Positions 28,327 to 37,547 of a stretch of 64,000 nt of DNA are shown piece after piece. How positions within the stretch are numbered: position 1 is the first letter of the stretch; each line of letters begins with the position of its first letter. Both the position numbers and the translations under genes were made by a program. The stretch lies in NCBI RefSeq assembly GCF_000613845.1, contig NZ_BAJT01000008.1, positions 82,993 to 146,992 on the forward strand. The letters are read 5' to 3'. A model generated the notes under the pieces. The model had not been told where the DNA came from, did no database searches, and saw only the letters and a program-made list of their open reading frames with translations. The stretch is from Asaia astilbis JCM 15831. GTDB taxonomy: Bacteria > Pseudomonadota > Alphaproteobacteria > Acetobacterales > Acetobacteraceae.

Positions 28327-30243
28327 TTACGAGGCACGATATTCCGGAGCGACGCTATCGATGAAGATGACGATCGGATCGTCGAGTACGGGGCTGTCCA
28401 GAGGAATGAGAGCTTTTTCCGTCGTCCAGCGTTGCGTGGTTGAGTCGATATCGTGCCAGCCACATCTTGCGCCGCTGATGGCGTTCGGATGAATCTTGAG
28501 GCTTGTGTTCGGGGTGTAGACATGGATGCCGGTCACCTGAAGGCCAAGCTCCCGTCTGTCGTCAATGAACGGACCAACGGTATCGATGGGCCTGCGCGTT
28601 TTCACCCGCAGAAAGATGTCCTCGCCTTTCGGGTTAATCCGGAACATAAGTCCGCCCTGACCAGATCGGCTCGGCAGAATCTTTTGCCCGCCACTTGTCT
28701 GAAGAAAGATCTCTGGAGCGGGGTCGACTAACGCTTGTGAGCAGGGAGGAACAGCGACACGTCCCGCGAGCTTGTGCCAGATGGGTTCCACGAAAAGTCG
28801 ATCGGTTCGGAGAGGGGCGGCAGCATCACGCTCCCAGCACAGAGTCTTCGACCGAAGCGGGATGACGGGATGACGAGACTGATGATGGGTGAAAATACAG
28901 CGGTTACCGGTATCGAGATAGGTCTCGCTCAGGATGCCATTAGCGAAAATAAGCCCGTGGGTTTGGAGCTCGATGTGATGATAGAAGTAGCTCTCGAGTG
29001 TGTTCTCATACGCGATCGATTCATCGTTGACGAGCATGCGTGCCGGGATGAGGGCGCCCTCGAGAAAGAGACAATGCTCCGATGTGACGAGGAGATCCGT
29101 TGAAGGAAGCCCCTCTCCAAGAGCCCCTTTCCGTACCCTGATAGGGTAGCTCGACAGATCCTGATGCGGCGACTTGCGCGACGAGCAAAACCCGGTGCCT
29201 GTCCAGATAATCTCTTCAATGGTCTTTTGTCCGTTGCGAAGGACGAAAATCTCATCTCCCGCTTTCAGCGTTTCGATTTCGCGATCACCAAGGGGGGTGC
29301 TGATAAGAGTACCGGGAAGATAGCAGACTTCCGGAACGGCTGTGCCGTATTTACGTTCGTCGTACCAGAGGTCAGAAGAGCCTCGCCCGACTGTCTGCAC
29401 GGAGCCACTGCCCGAAGCTGGTGCGGAGACGACAGTCAAATATCCGTTGCTTGAAGGGATGTAACTCCACCTCGAATTGGCGCTGGGAAGATTTTCCGAA
29501 AAGACCCAGAGCCTTCCCTGTTCATCGGTGAAGGCGAGGGTTCCGCCTCCGAGCGACATCTTCTCGATGCTCGGTAATGAGAAGGTTTTGTCGATTTTTC
29601 CTGTAGTGACGGTGCCGTCTGCGGCCTCATAGGAAAATGAGCGATCAGCGTAATTGACGTAGAGTTTTCCTGCTTCCGTCCCATTCAGGCTCCCTCGCTG
29701 TGCATCGAGTGGAGTAGGTCCTCCTGCGAGATAACCTGACCATTTGATTATCTGGATTGGAGGAGGCTGCACGGCGTATTTTTGTTCGCGGTACCAAAGA
29801 TCGGAAGAGGGTGTTCCGACAGTATAGACCGACCCGGTGCCCAATCCATTCGGAGTATTGACGGTTAGGTAGCCCCCTCCGGAGGTGGAGTAATTCCAGT
29901 AGGAATTTTTGGAAGCGGCATTTTGGGAAAAAATCCAGAGTCTGCCCTCTTTATCGGTAAATGCTAATGTCCCGCCTCCGAGAGGCACGTTCTCGACGCC
30001 ACCCAACGAGAACGTCTTGTCGATTTTCCCCGTTGTAATTGTCCCGTCTGCTGCCTCATAGACGAAGCTCCTGTCTGTATAATTGACGGACAACCGGCCT
30101 TTTTCGCTGCTGGCGAGCGACCCAGAGCTTGAACCACTTCCTGTCAGATCGACGGGACCTGCGGACAGATAGCCGTCCCAGATGCCATTATTGTCATCGG
30201 GAGCAGCGGAGCTTGTTGTTTTGTACGAGGTATCGGCCTGCAT
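28327..30243 (-). CDS. Hint-domain protein with two tandem N-terminal repeats
   Basis: A 638-residue protein. Residues 22-156 and 168-299 are two related repeats; both contain the block YEAADGTxTTGKIDKTFSL, then LGGGTLAFTD, GRLWxFS and SSDLWY. A Hint (hedgehog/intein) domain starts at about residue 307: VCYLPGTLISTPLGDREIET, LKAGDEIFVLRNG and later LLVTSEHCLFLEGALIPARM. Its first Cys is C307 and the TSEHC block is the typical histidine motif. Hint proteins of this type are frequent in acetic acid bacteria and are probably secreted or surface proteins that self-process. ATG 30243 is chosen over the in-frame TTG 30261; no classical signal peptide is visible. Function unknown. Confidence 0.8.
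   Translation of the reverse strand: MQADTSYKTTSSAAPDDNNGIWDGYLSAGPVDLTGSGSSSGSLASSEKGRLSVNYTDRSFVYEAADGTITTGKIDKTFSLGGVENVPLGGGTLAFTDKEGRLWIFSQNAASKNSYWNYSTSGGGYLTVNTPNGLGTGSVYTVGTPSSDLWYREQKYAVQPPPIQIIKWSGYLAGGPTPLDAQRGSLNGTEAGKLYVNYADRSFSYEAADGTVTTGKIDKTFSLPSIEKMSLGGGTLAFTDEQGRLWVFSENLPSANSRWSYIPSSNGYLTVVSAPASGSGSVQTVGRGSSDLWYDERKYGTAVPEVCYLPGTLISTPLGDREIETLKAGDEIFVLRNGQKTIEEIIWTGTGFCSSRKSPHQDLSSYPIRVRKGALGEGLPSTDLLVTSEHCLFLEGALIPARMLVNDESIAYENTLESYFYHHIELQTHGLIFANGILSETYLDTGNRCIFTHHQSRHPVIPLRSKTLCWERDAAAPLRTDRLFVEPIWHKLAGRVAVPPCSQALVDPAPEIFLQTSGGQKILPSRSGQGGLMFRINPKGEDIFLRVKTRRPIDTVGPFIDDRRELGLQVTGIHVYTPNTSLKIHPNAISGARCGWHDIDSTTQRWTTEKALIPLDSPVLDDPIVIFIDSVAPEYRAS
29347..30180 (-). repeat. 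Two tandem 132-135-residue protein repeats within the Hint gene
   Basis: Repeat 1 corresponds to 30180-29776 and repeat 2 to 29742-29347. They share the order WxGYLxxGP, a beta-rich VNYxDRSFxYEAADG block, TTGKIDKTFSL, GGGTLAFTD, GRLWxFS, YLTV and SSDLWYxExKY. The nucleotide sequences have diverged while the protein pattern is kept, so this is an old internal duplication under selection, probably a beta-sandwich or propeller-like module. Confidence 0.75.
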
Positions 30244-30982
30244 TTCTTCTGCCTTTTGCAAAACAGCGCACAGTGATCCGATCGTCTTCTGGTTATCGAT
30301 GCGGTGCTTCGTTACTCAGCGTATCCGTATCGCGAGCCGAAGAATTCGATAGCCAAATAGACCTGAGTATTTTTGTCTTCTCGGGATCTGCGTTGTTTGT
30401 CGCTTATTAACTTTCCTCGCTTCCTTTGAGATGAAGATGCGCCGTTGAAAACCGAAATCTGGTTAAGGATCTTCAACCAAATTTTGAAGATTGAGTAAGT
30501 ATCCCGTCCTGTCTTGGTTTTATCGATCCGCCGAGAATACTGCACAAAAATTTGTGCGTCTTGCCGCGATATTTAAATGGAAAAATCCAGAAAAACGAAG
30601 GAGCTATCCCCGGAATTCAGGGGCCAGCGCTTCATTCCGGGCGTGGGTCTCCATTGAGTACTCAAGATCTCTTCAACGAAACATGCCCTGAACGAGGGTG
30701 GGCTTCTTGCGGGTGGCTGGCGCAGGAAAATACAAAATCATGTGCAATCACAATCATTTGATAAGCGTTAGCTCTCCGTGAAATCGGAGCAGGTCGGCTG
30801 CGCGGTGTGACGGGAGGAGGCGGCATTGGGTGGTGCGACCGATTGGTCTGTTTTCAAGGGGGAGCGCGACTTCTGAGTAAGGGGCTCGGCAACAGGAGAA
30901 GCGAGCGCGCGGAATCTATTTGTTACGACTACGCAATACCTTCGCTGCTGCACGAAAATGAAGAAATGAATGGGAGACTTTC
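30244..30982. other. Gene-free intergenic region before LysR regulator
   Basis: These 739 bases separate the divergent Hint and LysR genes. The first half, about 30300-30600, is AT-rich. Only short non-homologous open frames occur. A small hairpin (CTCCG, CGGAG) lies near 30772-30787. Both flanking promoters should be here; nothing else is recognised. Confidence 0.3.
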
Positions 30983-31957
30983 GTGAAGAGCGTGAATGAG
31001 CAGGTCATCAGGAAAATAAAGCTCAGATATCTGCACTTCATTGATGTGATTTGTGAGACACAATCGCTCGTTGCCGCTGCTGCCAAGCTGAACCTGACAC
31101 CCGCCGCGCTCTCGAAGTCCTGTCTGGAGATCGAGAGGATCTTGGACGTGCAGCTTTTTGTTCGGTCTCATCAGGGGATGAAACCAACACAAATTTGCTC
31201 TCTCATCGTGGAGTCGAGCAGGGCCATCGGTCATGAACTGGATAAGCTCATCAAGACAGTAAACGAATACAAGCAGGCGGAACTCGGTACGCTCAATATC
31301 GGTATGCAGGCGATGGGTCTGGAGAGACGTGTCATGCAGGGCATTGCTGAAATCAGGCGAAAAGAGAAGGGGCGCAATATCAGGATAACGCATCGAGAGC
31401 GGAATGTTCTGATAGATATGCTCAACAGGCGTGAGCTCGATATTATCTTTATCGACTCATTTCAGATCGATCGTCACAGCCTGATCGAATTCGTGCCCAT
31501 GTTGCGTGCGGGCTGCGTCGCAATCTCTCATGAAGGTGTCCGGTCTATGAGAGATATTGTCGATCAATGGGAGCTGTATCGGAAGGATCTCTGGATCCTG
31601 CCGCAAAAGGGCATTGCCATGCGGGATCGTTTCGATGCCGTGCTTTATGCGCGTGATCTGGAACAGCCGCTGGAAACCATCGAGTATAATTCCTATTCCG
31701 GCTTGCTCGAGCTTTTTCTGAATTGCAATGGATGGGGTATTATCCCGTCTTACGCACTGCCATTGGCGACTGAATATATCGACGTCGCAACTTCTTACGA
31801 AACGATGGAGGAGATGCAGCTCGAAAGCGGCCTGGCGTGGCTCGGAGGGTTGCCTCAGAAGAAATATGTCGAGGAAGCCATCAAGGTGTTTTCGTCTGAC
31901 ATGTCAGGATCGCCGCCTGTTTTCGACAAGAGCTTTGTCGCCCCGCGTTTCAGATGA
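30983..31957 (+). CDS. LysR-family transcriptional regulator
   Basis: A 324-residue DNA-binding regulator. The N-terminal winged helix reads LRYLHFIDVICETQSLVAAA, then KLNLTPAALSKSCLEIERIL, which matches the LysR helix-turn-helix. A linker helix follows and then a periplasmic-binding-protein-like effector domain (GTLNIGMQA, LIDMLNRRELDIIFIDSFQ, GWGIIPSYALPLA). The start is GTG 30983 with GGGAG upstream. LysR regulators usually act on a divergent neighbour; here that is the Hint gene more than 700 bases away, so the target is not evident. Confidence 0.85.
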   Translation: MKSVNEQVIRKIKLRYLHFIDVICETQSLVAAAAKLNLTPAALSKSCLEIERILDVQLFVRSHQGMKPTQICSLIVESSRAIGHELDKLIKTVNEYKQAELGTLNIGMQAMGLERRVMQGIAEIRRKEKGRNIRITHRERNVLIDMLNRRELDIIFIDSFQIDRHSLIEFVPMLRAGCVAISHEGVRSMRDIVDQWELYRKDLWILPQKGIAMRDRFDAVLYARDLEQPLETIEYNSYSGLLELFLNCNGWGIIPSYALPLATEYIDVATSYETMEEMQLESGLAWLGGLPQKKYVEEAIKVFSSDMSGSPPVFDKSFVAPRFR

Positions 31958-32065
31958 GGGCGTGTTTCACGCGGTCTGATGTTCGAAGCGCGCCCCTTAA
32001 ACATAACGAGGCGACTGAGCAGCGACGCCCGTCGGGTTTGAACCAACGGGCGCCGTTTTCGGGTT

Positions 32066-33565
32066 TTACTTCGACGTTTCGGTGTAGAACGCACCGACAT
32101 CGCGCGTGAGTGCGGCGCGGCTGGCTGGGCGGGTGTAGAGCATGTGGCCGCCTTCATAGAGGTGGAGCGAAATGCGATCGGCACCGACTGGAATGTGGTC
32201 CTTGGTCCAGCGTGTGGTGCCGAACGGGCAGGCCATGTCGAAATAGCCATTGGCGATGAAGATATGCAGGCTGGGGTCGAGCGCCAGCATCTTGCGCAGA
32301 ATGCCGACCTGATCGGTCAGCTGCGAGCCAGAGCTGGTGAACTTCCAGGCGCCGTTCACTTCCATGCTCAGCAGGTCATAGGTGAGTTCGGTTTTATACC
32401 CGAGCTCATTGGCCAGATATCCGGCGTACGCATTGCCAAAGGCTTGTCCGAAGCCGGAAAGCGTCATTTCCGGGCTCTGGCCGTTCTCGATGCCATCGGC
32501 ATAGGGGTCCGGGATTGACTGGGTGAAGTCGTAAATGCCGTAAAGACGACCCTCGCGGCTGCGCACGTCATGAGCAAACGGGTTGGGCTCTCCCATCTCC
32601 TTGGTGATGACCTCAACCGGCAGGCCGGTGCGAGCGGCGAGATCGGCGTAGAACTTCTTCGCGTCATCGCCCTTCGGCGGGGCGTTGGCAAGCGTGCTCA
32701 GATAAGGGCCGAGCGCATAGTGATAGGCTTCATCCACCGCCTGCGGCGTCAGCTTGCCGGTTTGCGACAGATGCGACGCGATGAAGGTCGGCAGCGCCAT
32801 GGCCGAGGCCATCGGGTTGTTGGTGTTGTCCAGAAACTGCATCTGAATGGCTGGCGAGATCATCACGATGCCATTGACGATCAGGCTCTGCTGCTGCTGC
32901 AACGCATCGGCCACCTGTGCCGAACGAATGCCGCCATAGCTCTCACCCACCAGATAATGCGGCGAGGCCTGACGTCCGTTCTGCCCGACCCAAAGCTGAA
33001 TGGCCTTGGCAAAGGCTTCACCGTCCTTCGTCACGCTATAGAAGGCATCTGCCGCCTTCTTCGGGTCGATCGGCTGCGAATAGCCCGTGCCCACGGCGTC
33101 GATGAACACCATATCGGTGGCAGGCAGCCAGCTATCCGGGTTATCCGCCAGATGGGCGCGCGCGCCATCTTCCGGATGATCGGCCGGGAATTGCAGTACG
33201 CGCGGGCCAGCCGCACCGAGATTCAGATAGGCCGTGCCCGCGCCGGGGCCGCCATTGAAGAAGAACGAGACCGGGCGCGTCTGAGCATTCGCCCCGTCCT
33301 TCGTATAGGCCACATAGAAGACCTTGGCGGAGGGCTTGCCCTCCTTGTCACGCAGCGTGACCGTGCCTGCATGGGCGGTATAGGCAATGCTCTGCCCGCC
33401 TGCGGTCAGATGATGCTTGGTGATGGAATCCGCAGGCAGCAGCGCCGCCAATCCCTCCTTCGGCGCCTCGCTCTTAGCAGGCTCAGCCGCGTGAGCGACG
33501 GGGAGAAGGGGCAGGGCGAAGCAGGCCGAAGCCAGCAACGCCGCAACAAGAGTCTTGCGCGACAT
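32066..33565 (-). CDS. Peptidase S10 (serine carboxypeptidase-like), exported
   Basis: Alpha/beta-hydrolase serine carboxypeptidase of 499 residues. From ATG 33565 a signal peptide reads MSRKTLVAALLASACFALPL, cleaving after VAHAA. The oxyanion segment FFFNGGPGAGTAYLNLG and the nucleophile motif LVGESYGGIRSAQVADAL (Ser) are clear; the Asp lies in FIANGYFDMACPF and the His in YEGGHMLYTRPASR. Open frame to 33634 has no homology. AGGAC lies before the ATG and falls inside an inverted repeat (see 33573-33609). S10 peptidases are common in acetic acid bacteria and act on acidic peptides in the periplasm. Confidence 0.9.
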   Translation of the reverse strand: MSRKTLVAALLASACFALPLLPVAHAAEPAKSEAPKEGLAALLPADSITKHHLTAGGQSIAYTAHAGTVTLRDKEGKPSAKVFYVAYTKDGANAQTRPVSFFFNGGPGAGTAYLNLGAAGPRVLQFPADHPEDGARAHLADNPDSWLPATDMVFIDAVGTGYSQPIDPKKAADAFYSVTKDGEAFAKAIQLWVGQNGRQASPHYLVGESYGGIRSAQVADALQQQQSLIVNGIVMISPAIQMQFLDNTNNPMASAMALPTFIASHLSQTGKLTPQAVDEAYHYALGPYLSTLANAPPKGDDAKKFYADLAARTGLPVEVITKEMGEPNPFAHDVRSREGRLYGIYDFTQSIPDPYADGIENGQSPEMTLSGFGQAFGNAYAGYLANELGYKTELTYDLLSMEVNGAWKFTSSGSQLTDQVGILRKMLALDPSLHIFIANGYFDMACPFGTTRWTKDHIPVGADRISLHLYEGGHMLYTRPASRAALTRDVGAFYTETSK

Positions 33566-33572
33566 GCAAAGT

Positions 33573-33609
33573 CCTTTCGAGTTTGGAACAGTATAACAGT
33601 CTCGAAAGG
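33573..33609 (-). promoter_or_regulatory. Inverted repeat covering the S10 ribosome-binding site
   Basis: CCTTTCGAG at 33573-33581 and CTCGAAAGG at 33601-33609 form a perfect 9-base inverted repeat with a 19-base spacer. In the S10 mRNA the second arm contains the Shine-Dalgarno bases AAAGGAC just before the start codon. It could be an RNA hairpin that hides the ribosome site or a protein operator. Confidence 0.5.
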
Positions 33610-33817
33610 GGGTGCAATGCGGGAATCGATGCAATTGGAATGTGTATATGACGCGCCCAGCTATACCATTTTCAGGCGAGCTGCCGTCTCTTTATATTGA
33701 ATGTGTGAGTATTTCAATAATTACTTATAATGCAGCGGTTTATCGGGTAAAAGAGGTTTCCGAGCGTCGTTTCGTGATGGCCTGATACTGCAGGGCAATA
33801 GAATTTGGAGTCTGGAT

Positions 33818-34117
33818 TTGAGCGATAATTTTTTGATCGGGGATCTTGTCAGACCAAAGAGGTCAGTGGCCGAACAGGCAACAGCGGACGAGCAGAGATG
33901 GATTTTGGGGCCTGACTTTATGCGTGGCCGACCGGCATTGATCCTGGATTTCGGCGAGCTGGATCCGGGCACCAGGGAGGAGGACAGATTGCTTATAGAC
34001 GGAAAAACGGGAAGTGGTTTGAACATGGGTGGTCAGTCAATTTTGATCAATTTGAGCTCGTTGCCAGGCCAAAAGAGAGTGCGGTGCTCAATCGATTTGA
34101 GGCATGGAAAAAGATAG
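33818..34117 (+). CDS. Hypothetical protein, possibly the N-terminal half of a frameshifted gene
   Basis: A 99-codon frame opening at TTG 33818, with residues MSDNFLIGDLVRPKRSVAEQ and later GPDFMRGRPALILDFGELD. It overlaps the next frame by 34 bases and is offset by one base in the direction seen in many frameshifted genes here. The alternative frame is open from about 33916 (KNGKWFEHGWSVNF, FELVARPKESAVLNRF), so one longer gene spanning 33818-34668 is possible. I do not recognise the family. Confidence 0.3.
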   Translation: MSDNFLIGDLVRPKRSVAEQATADEQRWILGPDFMRGRPALILDFGELDPGTREEDRLLIDGKTGSGLNMGGQSILINLSSLPGQKRVRCSIDLRHGKR

Positions 34118-34668
34118 ATCGGCGACGGAGCATTCAACTAAAAAGAACGAAGAAGTGTTTCATTAGCATTCAGTCGGCGTCTGATACATCGACTAGTGAT
34201 CCTGATACGCCCGTAATGTATGTCGATCTTCCACTGTCAGTATCGGGTTTGGGTGCCTATATTCGCGAAGCTCTCTCGAAAACCAGCGATTACAGCAGTC
34301 GACGCATCAATGGGTCTTTTCCTGATGGATACCTTGACGAGATTAGGAGGCGATCTGCTGAAAACTCAATGGTCGTCTACGACGAATTATTCCGCAAGCA
34401 TAAGCTCGAGCGAATGAAGCTGGCTTCGATCAGAAGTCAATTGCACATTGATCAACTCGCTGGTTGCTACAGAATTCATCCGTGTGTTTCATATCGAGGT
34501 TCTGACGCGCACGTCTTACTATCCGATGGCGATGAACAACTGGGAAAAGTTGTTTCAGACCTTTTCGACAGGCCGTATATGGCCGAGAAGAAATACTGCG
34601 AGACGTATTCCTATCTCTCGAAAATTATGCCTTATCTAGAACAGGCGATTATTGAGGCAGAGTTTTAG
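34084..34668 (+). CDS. Hypothetical protein, unrecognised
   Basis: A 194-codon frame from GTG 34084. The same frame continues upstream without a stop to about 33916, so the real start is probably earlier. The sequence is basic at its start (FEAWKKIDRRRSIQLKRTKK), then has YVDLPLSVSGLGAYIREALS and ends with YSYLSKIMPYLEQAIIEAEF. No signal peptide or membrane span is visible. Codon and base use look more AT-rich than neighbouring housekeeping genes, hinting at transfer. Function unknown. Confidence 0.4.
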   Translation: MLNRFEAWKKIDRRRSIQLKRTKKCFISIQSASDTSTSDPDTPVMYVDLPLSVSGLGAYIREALSKTSDYSSRRINGSFPDGYLDEIRRRSAENSMVVYDELFRKHKLERMKLASIRSQLHIDQLAGCYRIHPCVSYRGSDAHVLLSDGDEQLGKVVSDLFDRPYMAEKKYCETYSYLSKIMPYLEQAIIEAEF

Positions 34669-35202
34669 CACCCGTTACGTCTCGATCTTCTGCGGCTACT
34701 AGCCATTTCTTGTAACGTGTGAAGAGGGGCCCAATCAGATGGCCGAGACAATACGTTCGTCTTAGGCAGGCAGCCGCCTTCACGTTGCGTTCGTGCGGAG
34801 TGAGTTACCGAGATCGTCTGGACTAGGACTTTTGCTGGAAGCATCAGAGGCGTGACTTCGGTCAGGGACCGGGCAACGTGGTATGCAGGGTGGTGACCCG
34901 AGAAACTTTTCACCAAATAACCACTGATATTGTTTGCCGTAGATTTCGTGGCAGTCTCTTGCTTTCCGGGCACACCGACCCGGTCAGCAACGCTCATGCC
35001 CGACGTCCATTGTTAGACATCACATCTTACACCATGCTCAATCGTGATCATAAAACAAATGCATACGGTCAACCTGTGATTTCACATGTGTTCAGATGGT
35101 TTGGGAACATAATTAGGCTTTTCGTGGTTAGTATTGGCCAAGTAGGTTGCTGTTGCTTCATGCAATTAACGCAGGAGGAAAAGGATGTTGACTTTGTGAA
35201 GT
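34669..35202. other. Gene-poor AT-rich region
   Basis: No convincing gene is seen in these 534 bases; open frames on both strands lack conserved patterns. A strong ribosome site AGGAGG at 35173-35178 precedes ATG 35185, which opens only a four-codon peptide (MLTL, stop at 35197-35199) directly ahead of the next frame. Confidence 0.3.
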
Positions 35203-35583
35203 ATGAAAAGAATACCGGCGCCGGTTGAGTTGATCGCTGCTTCCACATGGGATCCGATCGGCGCTATACTGAAACTTTTTACGATTGATGGCGTCGCTGT
35301 AGGTGCCCGAGAAGCATTGAAACGCCGATGTGAGACGGAGGATTGCCGGTCTCTCATTCTGTTCGATTATCTGACGCGTGAGGTTGGTCTTTATGGGGTA
35401 GGCACTGCCAATGGGCTCAACAGCTTGTATATGGGAAATCTGTCGATTGTCGCTGGAAGGAGGCTGGATGCTCATCTGCTCAATCACCCAAACGTTTATC
35501 TCGGCTTATGCGCTTATGGCGTCAAATTATTCTCGCAGCTGCATTTAGCGCAGACGCATTATCACGCTGGGACTGTTTGTTGA
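35203..35583 (+). CDS. Hypothetical protein, unrecognised
   Basis: A 126-codon frame from ATG 35203: MKRIPAPVELIAASTWDPIG, then ILFDYLTREVGLYGVGTANG and C-terminal LHLAQTHYHAGTVC. The strong AGGAGG site lies 25 bases upstream and belongs to an in-frame micro-ORF that ends at TGA 35197, so either translation restarts at 35203 or the TGA is a lesion in a longer gene. No family recognised. Its reality as a gene is uncertain. Confidence 0.3.
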   Translation: MKRIPAPVELIAASTWDPIGAILKLFTIDGVAVGAREALKRRCETEDCRSLILFDYLTREVGLYGVGTANGLNSLYMGNLSIVAGRRLDAHLLNHPNVYLGLCAYGVKLFSQLHLAQTHYHAGTVC

Positions 35584-35922
35584 GATGTTTCTAGAGGCGG
35601 CAGATATGGATACCAGATCTGGGGGGGGGCGTGCACCCGACCGCTTTCAGAAGCGCTACGCGATACGCCGTCCGGGCGATTGATCCGTGAAAATGCGTAT
35701 CAGGGCTGTCAGTGTGGCTCCGAAAATTATAGACGCCCAATAATTGTTTGCGAGGCAATCAGGGGAAAGCCGCTCCACTAACTGAAAACCCATGGCGTTC
35801 GGTGGGCTTTTTCATCAAGGGAATCAGATCGGTCGTTATTTAAGGCATCACCTGAGATGCGGGTGATGTCGCCTCGAAGTAATCCTCAGCATAAACAAAG
35901 CGACGGGCAAAAACGCGATGAA
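35584..35922. other. Intergenic region upstream of fumC terminator
   Basis: These 339 bases contain no recognised gene. A run of 9 G lies at about 35623-35631, a difficult site for sequencing. No known RNA or mobile-element end is seen. Confidence 0.3.
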
Positions 35923-35963
35923 AGGGGCTTCTGCCCCTCTCCGGGGGCGGGGCAGAGCCCCGC
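35923..35963 (-). terminator. Tandem hairpins after fumC
   Basis: Two adjacent GC-rich hairpins follow the fumC stop on the minus strand: GCGGGGC-AGA-GCCCCGC (35947-35963) and AGGGGC-TTCT-GCCCCT (35923-35938). The second is followed on the minus strand by only a short T stretch, so termination may be weak or rely on both stems. Confidence 0.5.
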
Positions 35964-35969
35964 TTTCTC

Positions 35970-37373
35970 TTACTTCCCCTTCAAATTCGGTGCCAGCATG
36001 GTGCGCGGGTCGACCAGGCGGTCGAAATCGGCTTCGCTGACTGCATTCAGGGCCAGGGCGGCCTCTTTCAGCGTGCAGTCATGGTCCATGGCGTGATGCG
36101 CGACTTTTGAGGCCGTGTCGTAGCCGATGGTGGGGGCGAGGGCCGTCACCAGCATGACGGATTCTGCCACATAGCGCTCGATGCGGGCGAGGTTCGGCGT
36201 GGTGCCTTCAATCAGGAAGGTGCGGAAGTTCTCGCTGCCGTCATGCAGCAGGGTGATGCTCTGCATGATGTTCTGAATGATGAGCGGCTTGTAGACGTTC
36301 ATTTCCAGCAGGCCCCCGGCGCCGCCGAAACCAACCGCTACGTCATTGGCCATGACTTGTACGGCCAGCATGGCCAGAGCTTCGGCTTGGGTCGGGTTGA
36401 CTTTGCCGGGCATGATGGACGAGCCGGGCTCGTTCTCGGGCAGATGCAGCTCGGCAAAGCCAGCGCGCGGGCCGCAGGAGAGCAGGCGAATATCATTGGC
36501 GATCTTGTAGAGCGCGCCTGCCGTGGTACGGAGTGCACCCGAGAAATGCACGAGCGCATCATGAGCGCCTTGCAGGGCGAATTTGTTCTCACCGCTGATA
36601 AAGGCCGCGTCACTCAGGCGGGCGATCTCGGCGCAGGCGCGATCAGCAAAGGGGGCATCGGTGTTGATGCCGGTGCCGAGCGCGGTGCCACCGAGGGCGA
36701 GGGGGTAGAGACCCTTTTCGGCTTCCTGCAGACGGGCGATATTCTCGCGCAGCATTCCGGCATAGCCGTGCCATGTCTGGCCGAGCGTGACCGGCACCGC
36801 ATCCTGCATATGGGTGCGACCGATCTTGACGATGTCTTTCCATTCCTCGGCCTTGGCCTCGATGGATTCCGCCAGACGGGTGAGGGCAGGGATCAGCCGG
36901 CGACGACTGCCCAGCACGACGGCCACATGCATGGCGGTGGGGAAATTGTCGTTGGAAGATTGCGACATGTTGACGTGGTCATTGGGGTGAACCGGGCGCT
37001 TGCTGCCCAGAGCCTCGCCGGAAATCTGGCAGGCGCGGTTCGAGATGACCTCGTTGATGTTCATGTTGAACTGGGTGCCCGAGCCGGTCATCCAGACATG
37101 CAGCGGGAACATGTCGGCATGCTGACCGGCCAGAATTTCATCGCAGACCGAGGTGATGAGGCTGTGCTGGGTCTCGCCGAGACGGCCGCTCTGATGGTTG
37201 GCGCTCGCACAGGCGCGCTTGACGATGGCATAGGCCTCGATCATCTCGCGCGGCATCAGCTCGCGGCCGATGCTGAAATAATGGAGCGAGCGCTGCGTCT
37301 GCGCGCCCCAAAGCTTGTCAGCCTGAATCTCAATCTCGCCGAGGCCGTCGCTCTCGATCCGTGTGTCTGTCAT
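35970..37373 (-). CDS. fumC: Class II fumarate hydratase
   Basis: Iron-independent fumarase of the citric acid cycle, 467 residues. It starts [20 protein letters not shown] at ATG 37373; the frame runs on to 37445 but without homology. Family blocks: [68 protein letters not shown] and the signature [13 protein letters not shown]. The protein is the C-type, not a heat-labile FumA/B. Monocistronic; promoter in the 174 bases before the P1 peptidase end. Confidence 0.95.
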   Translation of the reverse strand: MTDTRIESDGLGEIEIQADKLWGAQTQRSLHYFSIGRELMPREMIEAYAIVKRACASANHQSGRLGETQHSLITSVCDEILAGQHADMFPLHVWMTGSGTQFNMNINEVISNRACQISGEALGSKRPVHPNDHVNMSQSSNDNFPTAMHVAVVLGSRRRLIPALTRLAESIEAKAEEWKDIVKIGRTHMQDAVPVTLGQTWHGYAGMLRENIARLQEAEKGLYPLALGGTALGTGINTDAPFADRACAEIARLSDAAFISGENKFALQGAHDALVHFSGALRTTAGALYKIANDIRLLSCGPRAGFAELHLPENEPGSSIMPGKVNPTQAEALAMLAVQVMANDVAVGFGGAGGLLEMNVYKPLIIQNIMQSITLLHDGSENFRTFLIEGTTPNLARIERYVAESVMLVTALAPTIGYDTASKVAHHAMDHDCTLKEAALALNAVSEADFDRLVDPRTMLAPNLKGK

Positions 37374-37547
37374 GTCAGATCTTCTCATAAGCACAATAGT
37401 CGGGCGTCCTGATGAGAGACTGACTGTATTCATGCAGTCTCTCATCGCTCAGATCAGGACATACGCCATCTTCGCGCCTCTGTCTGGCCGAAGCGTCGCA
37501 CATTGCCTGCACTGGCTTTCGCTTTTGCGTGACCGGGTGGTCGAGAG

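Noticed and set aside
28250..28492. Plus-strand frame with LLLRIENLAGLVSVAHVGCAL
   Set aside because: It runs antisense into the Hint gene and has no recognised family; likely chance.
32570..33700. 376-codon plus-strand frame opposite the S10 peptidase
   Set aside because: Antisense shadow; Arg/His-rich composition typical of reverse-complement GC-rich genes.
36243..37412. 389-codon plus-strand frame opposite fumC
   Set aside because: Antisense shadow of a clear class II fumarase; no homology of its own.
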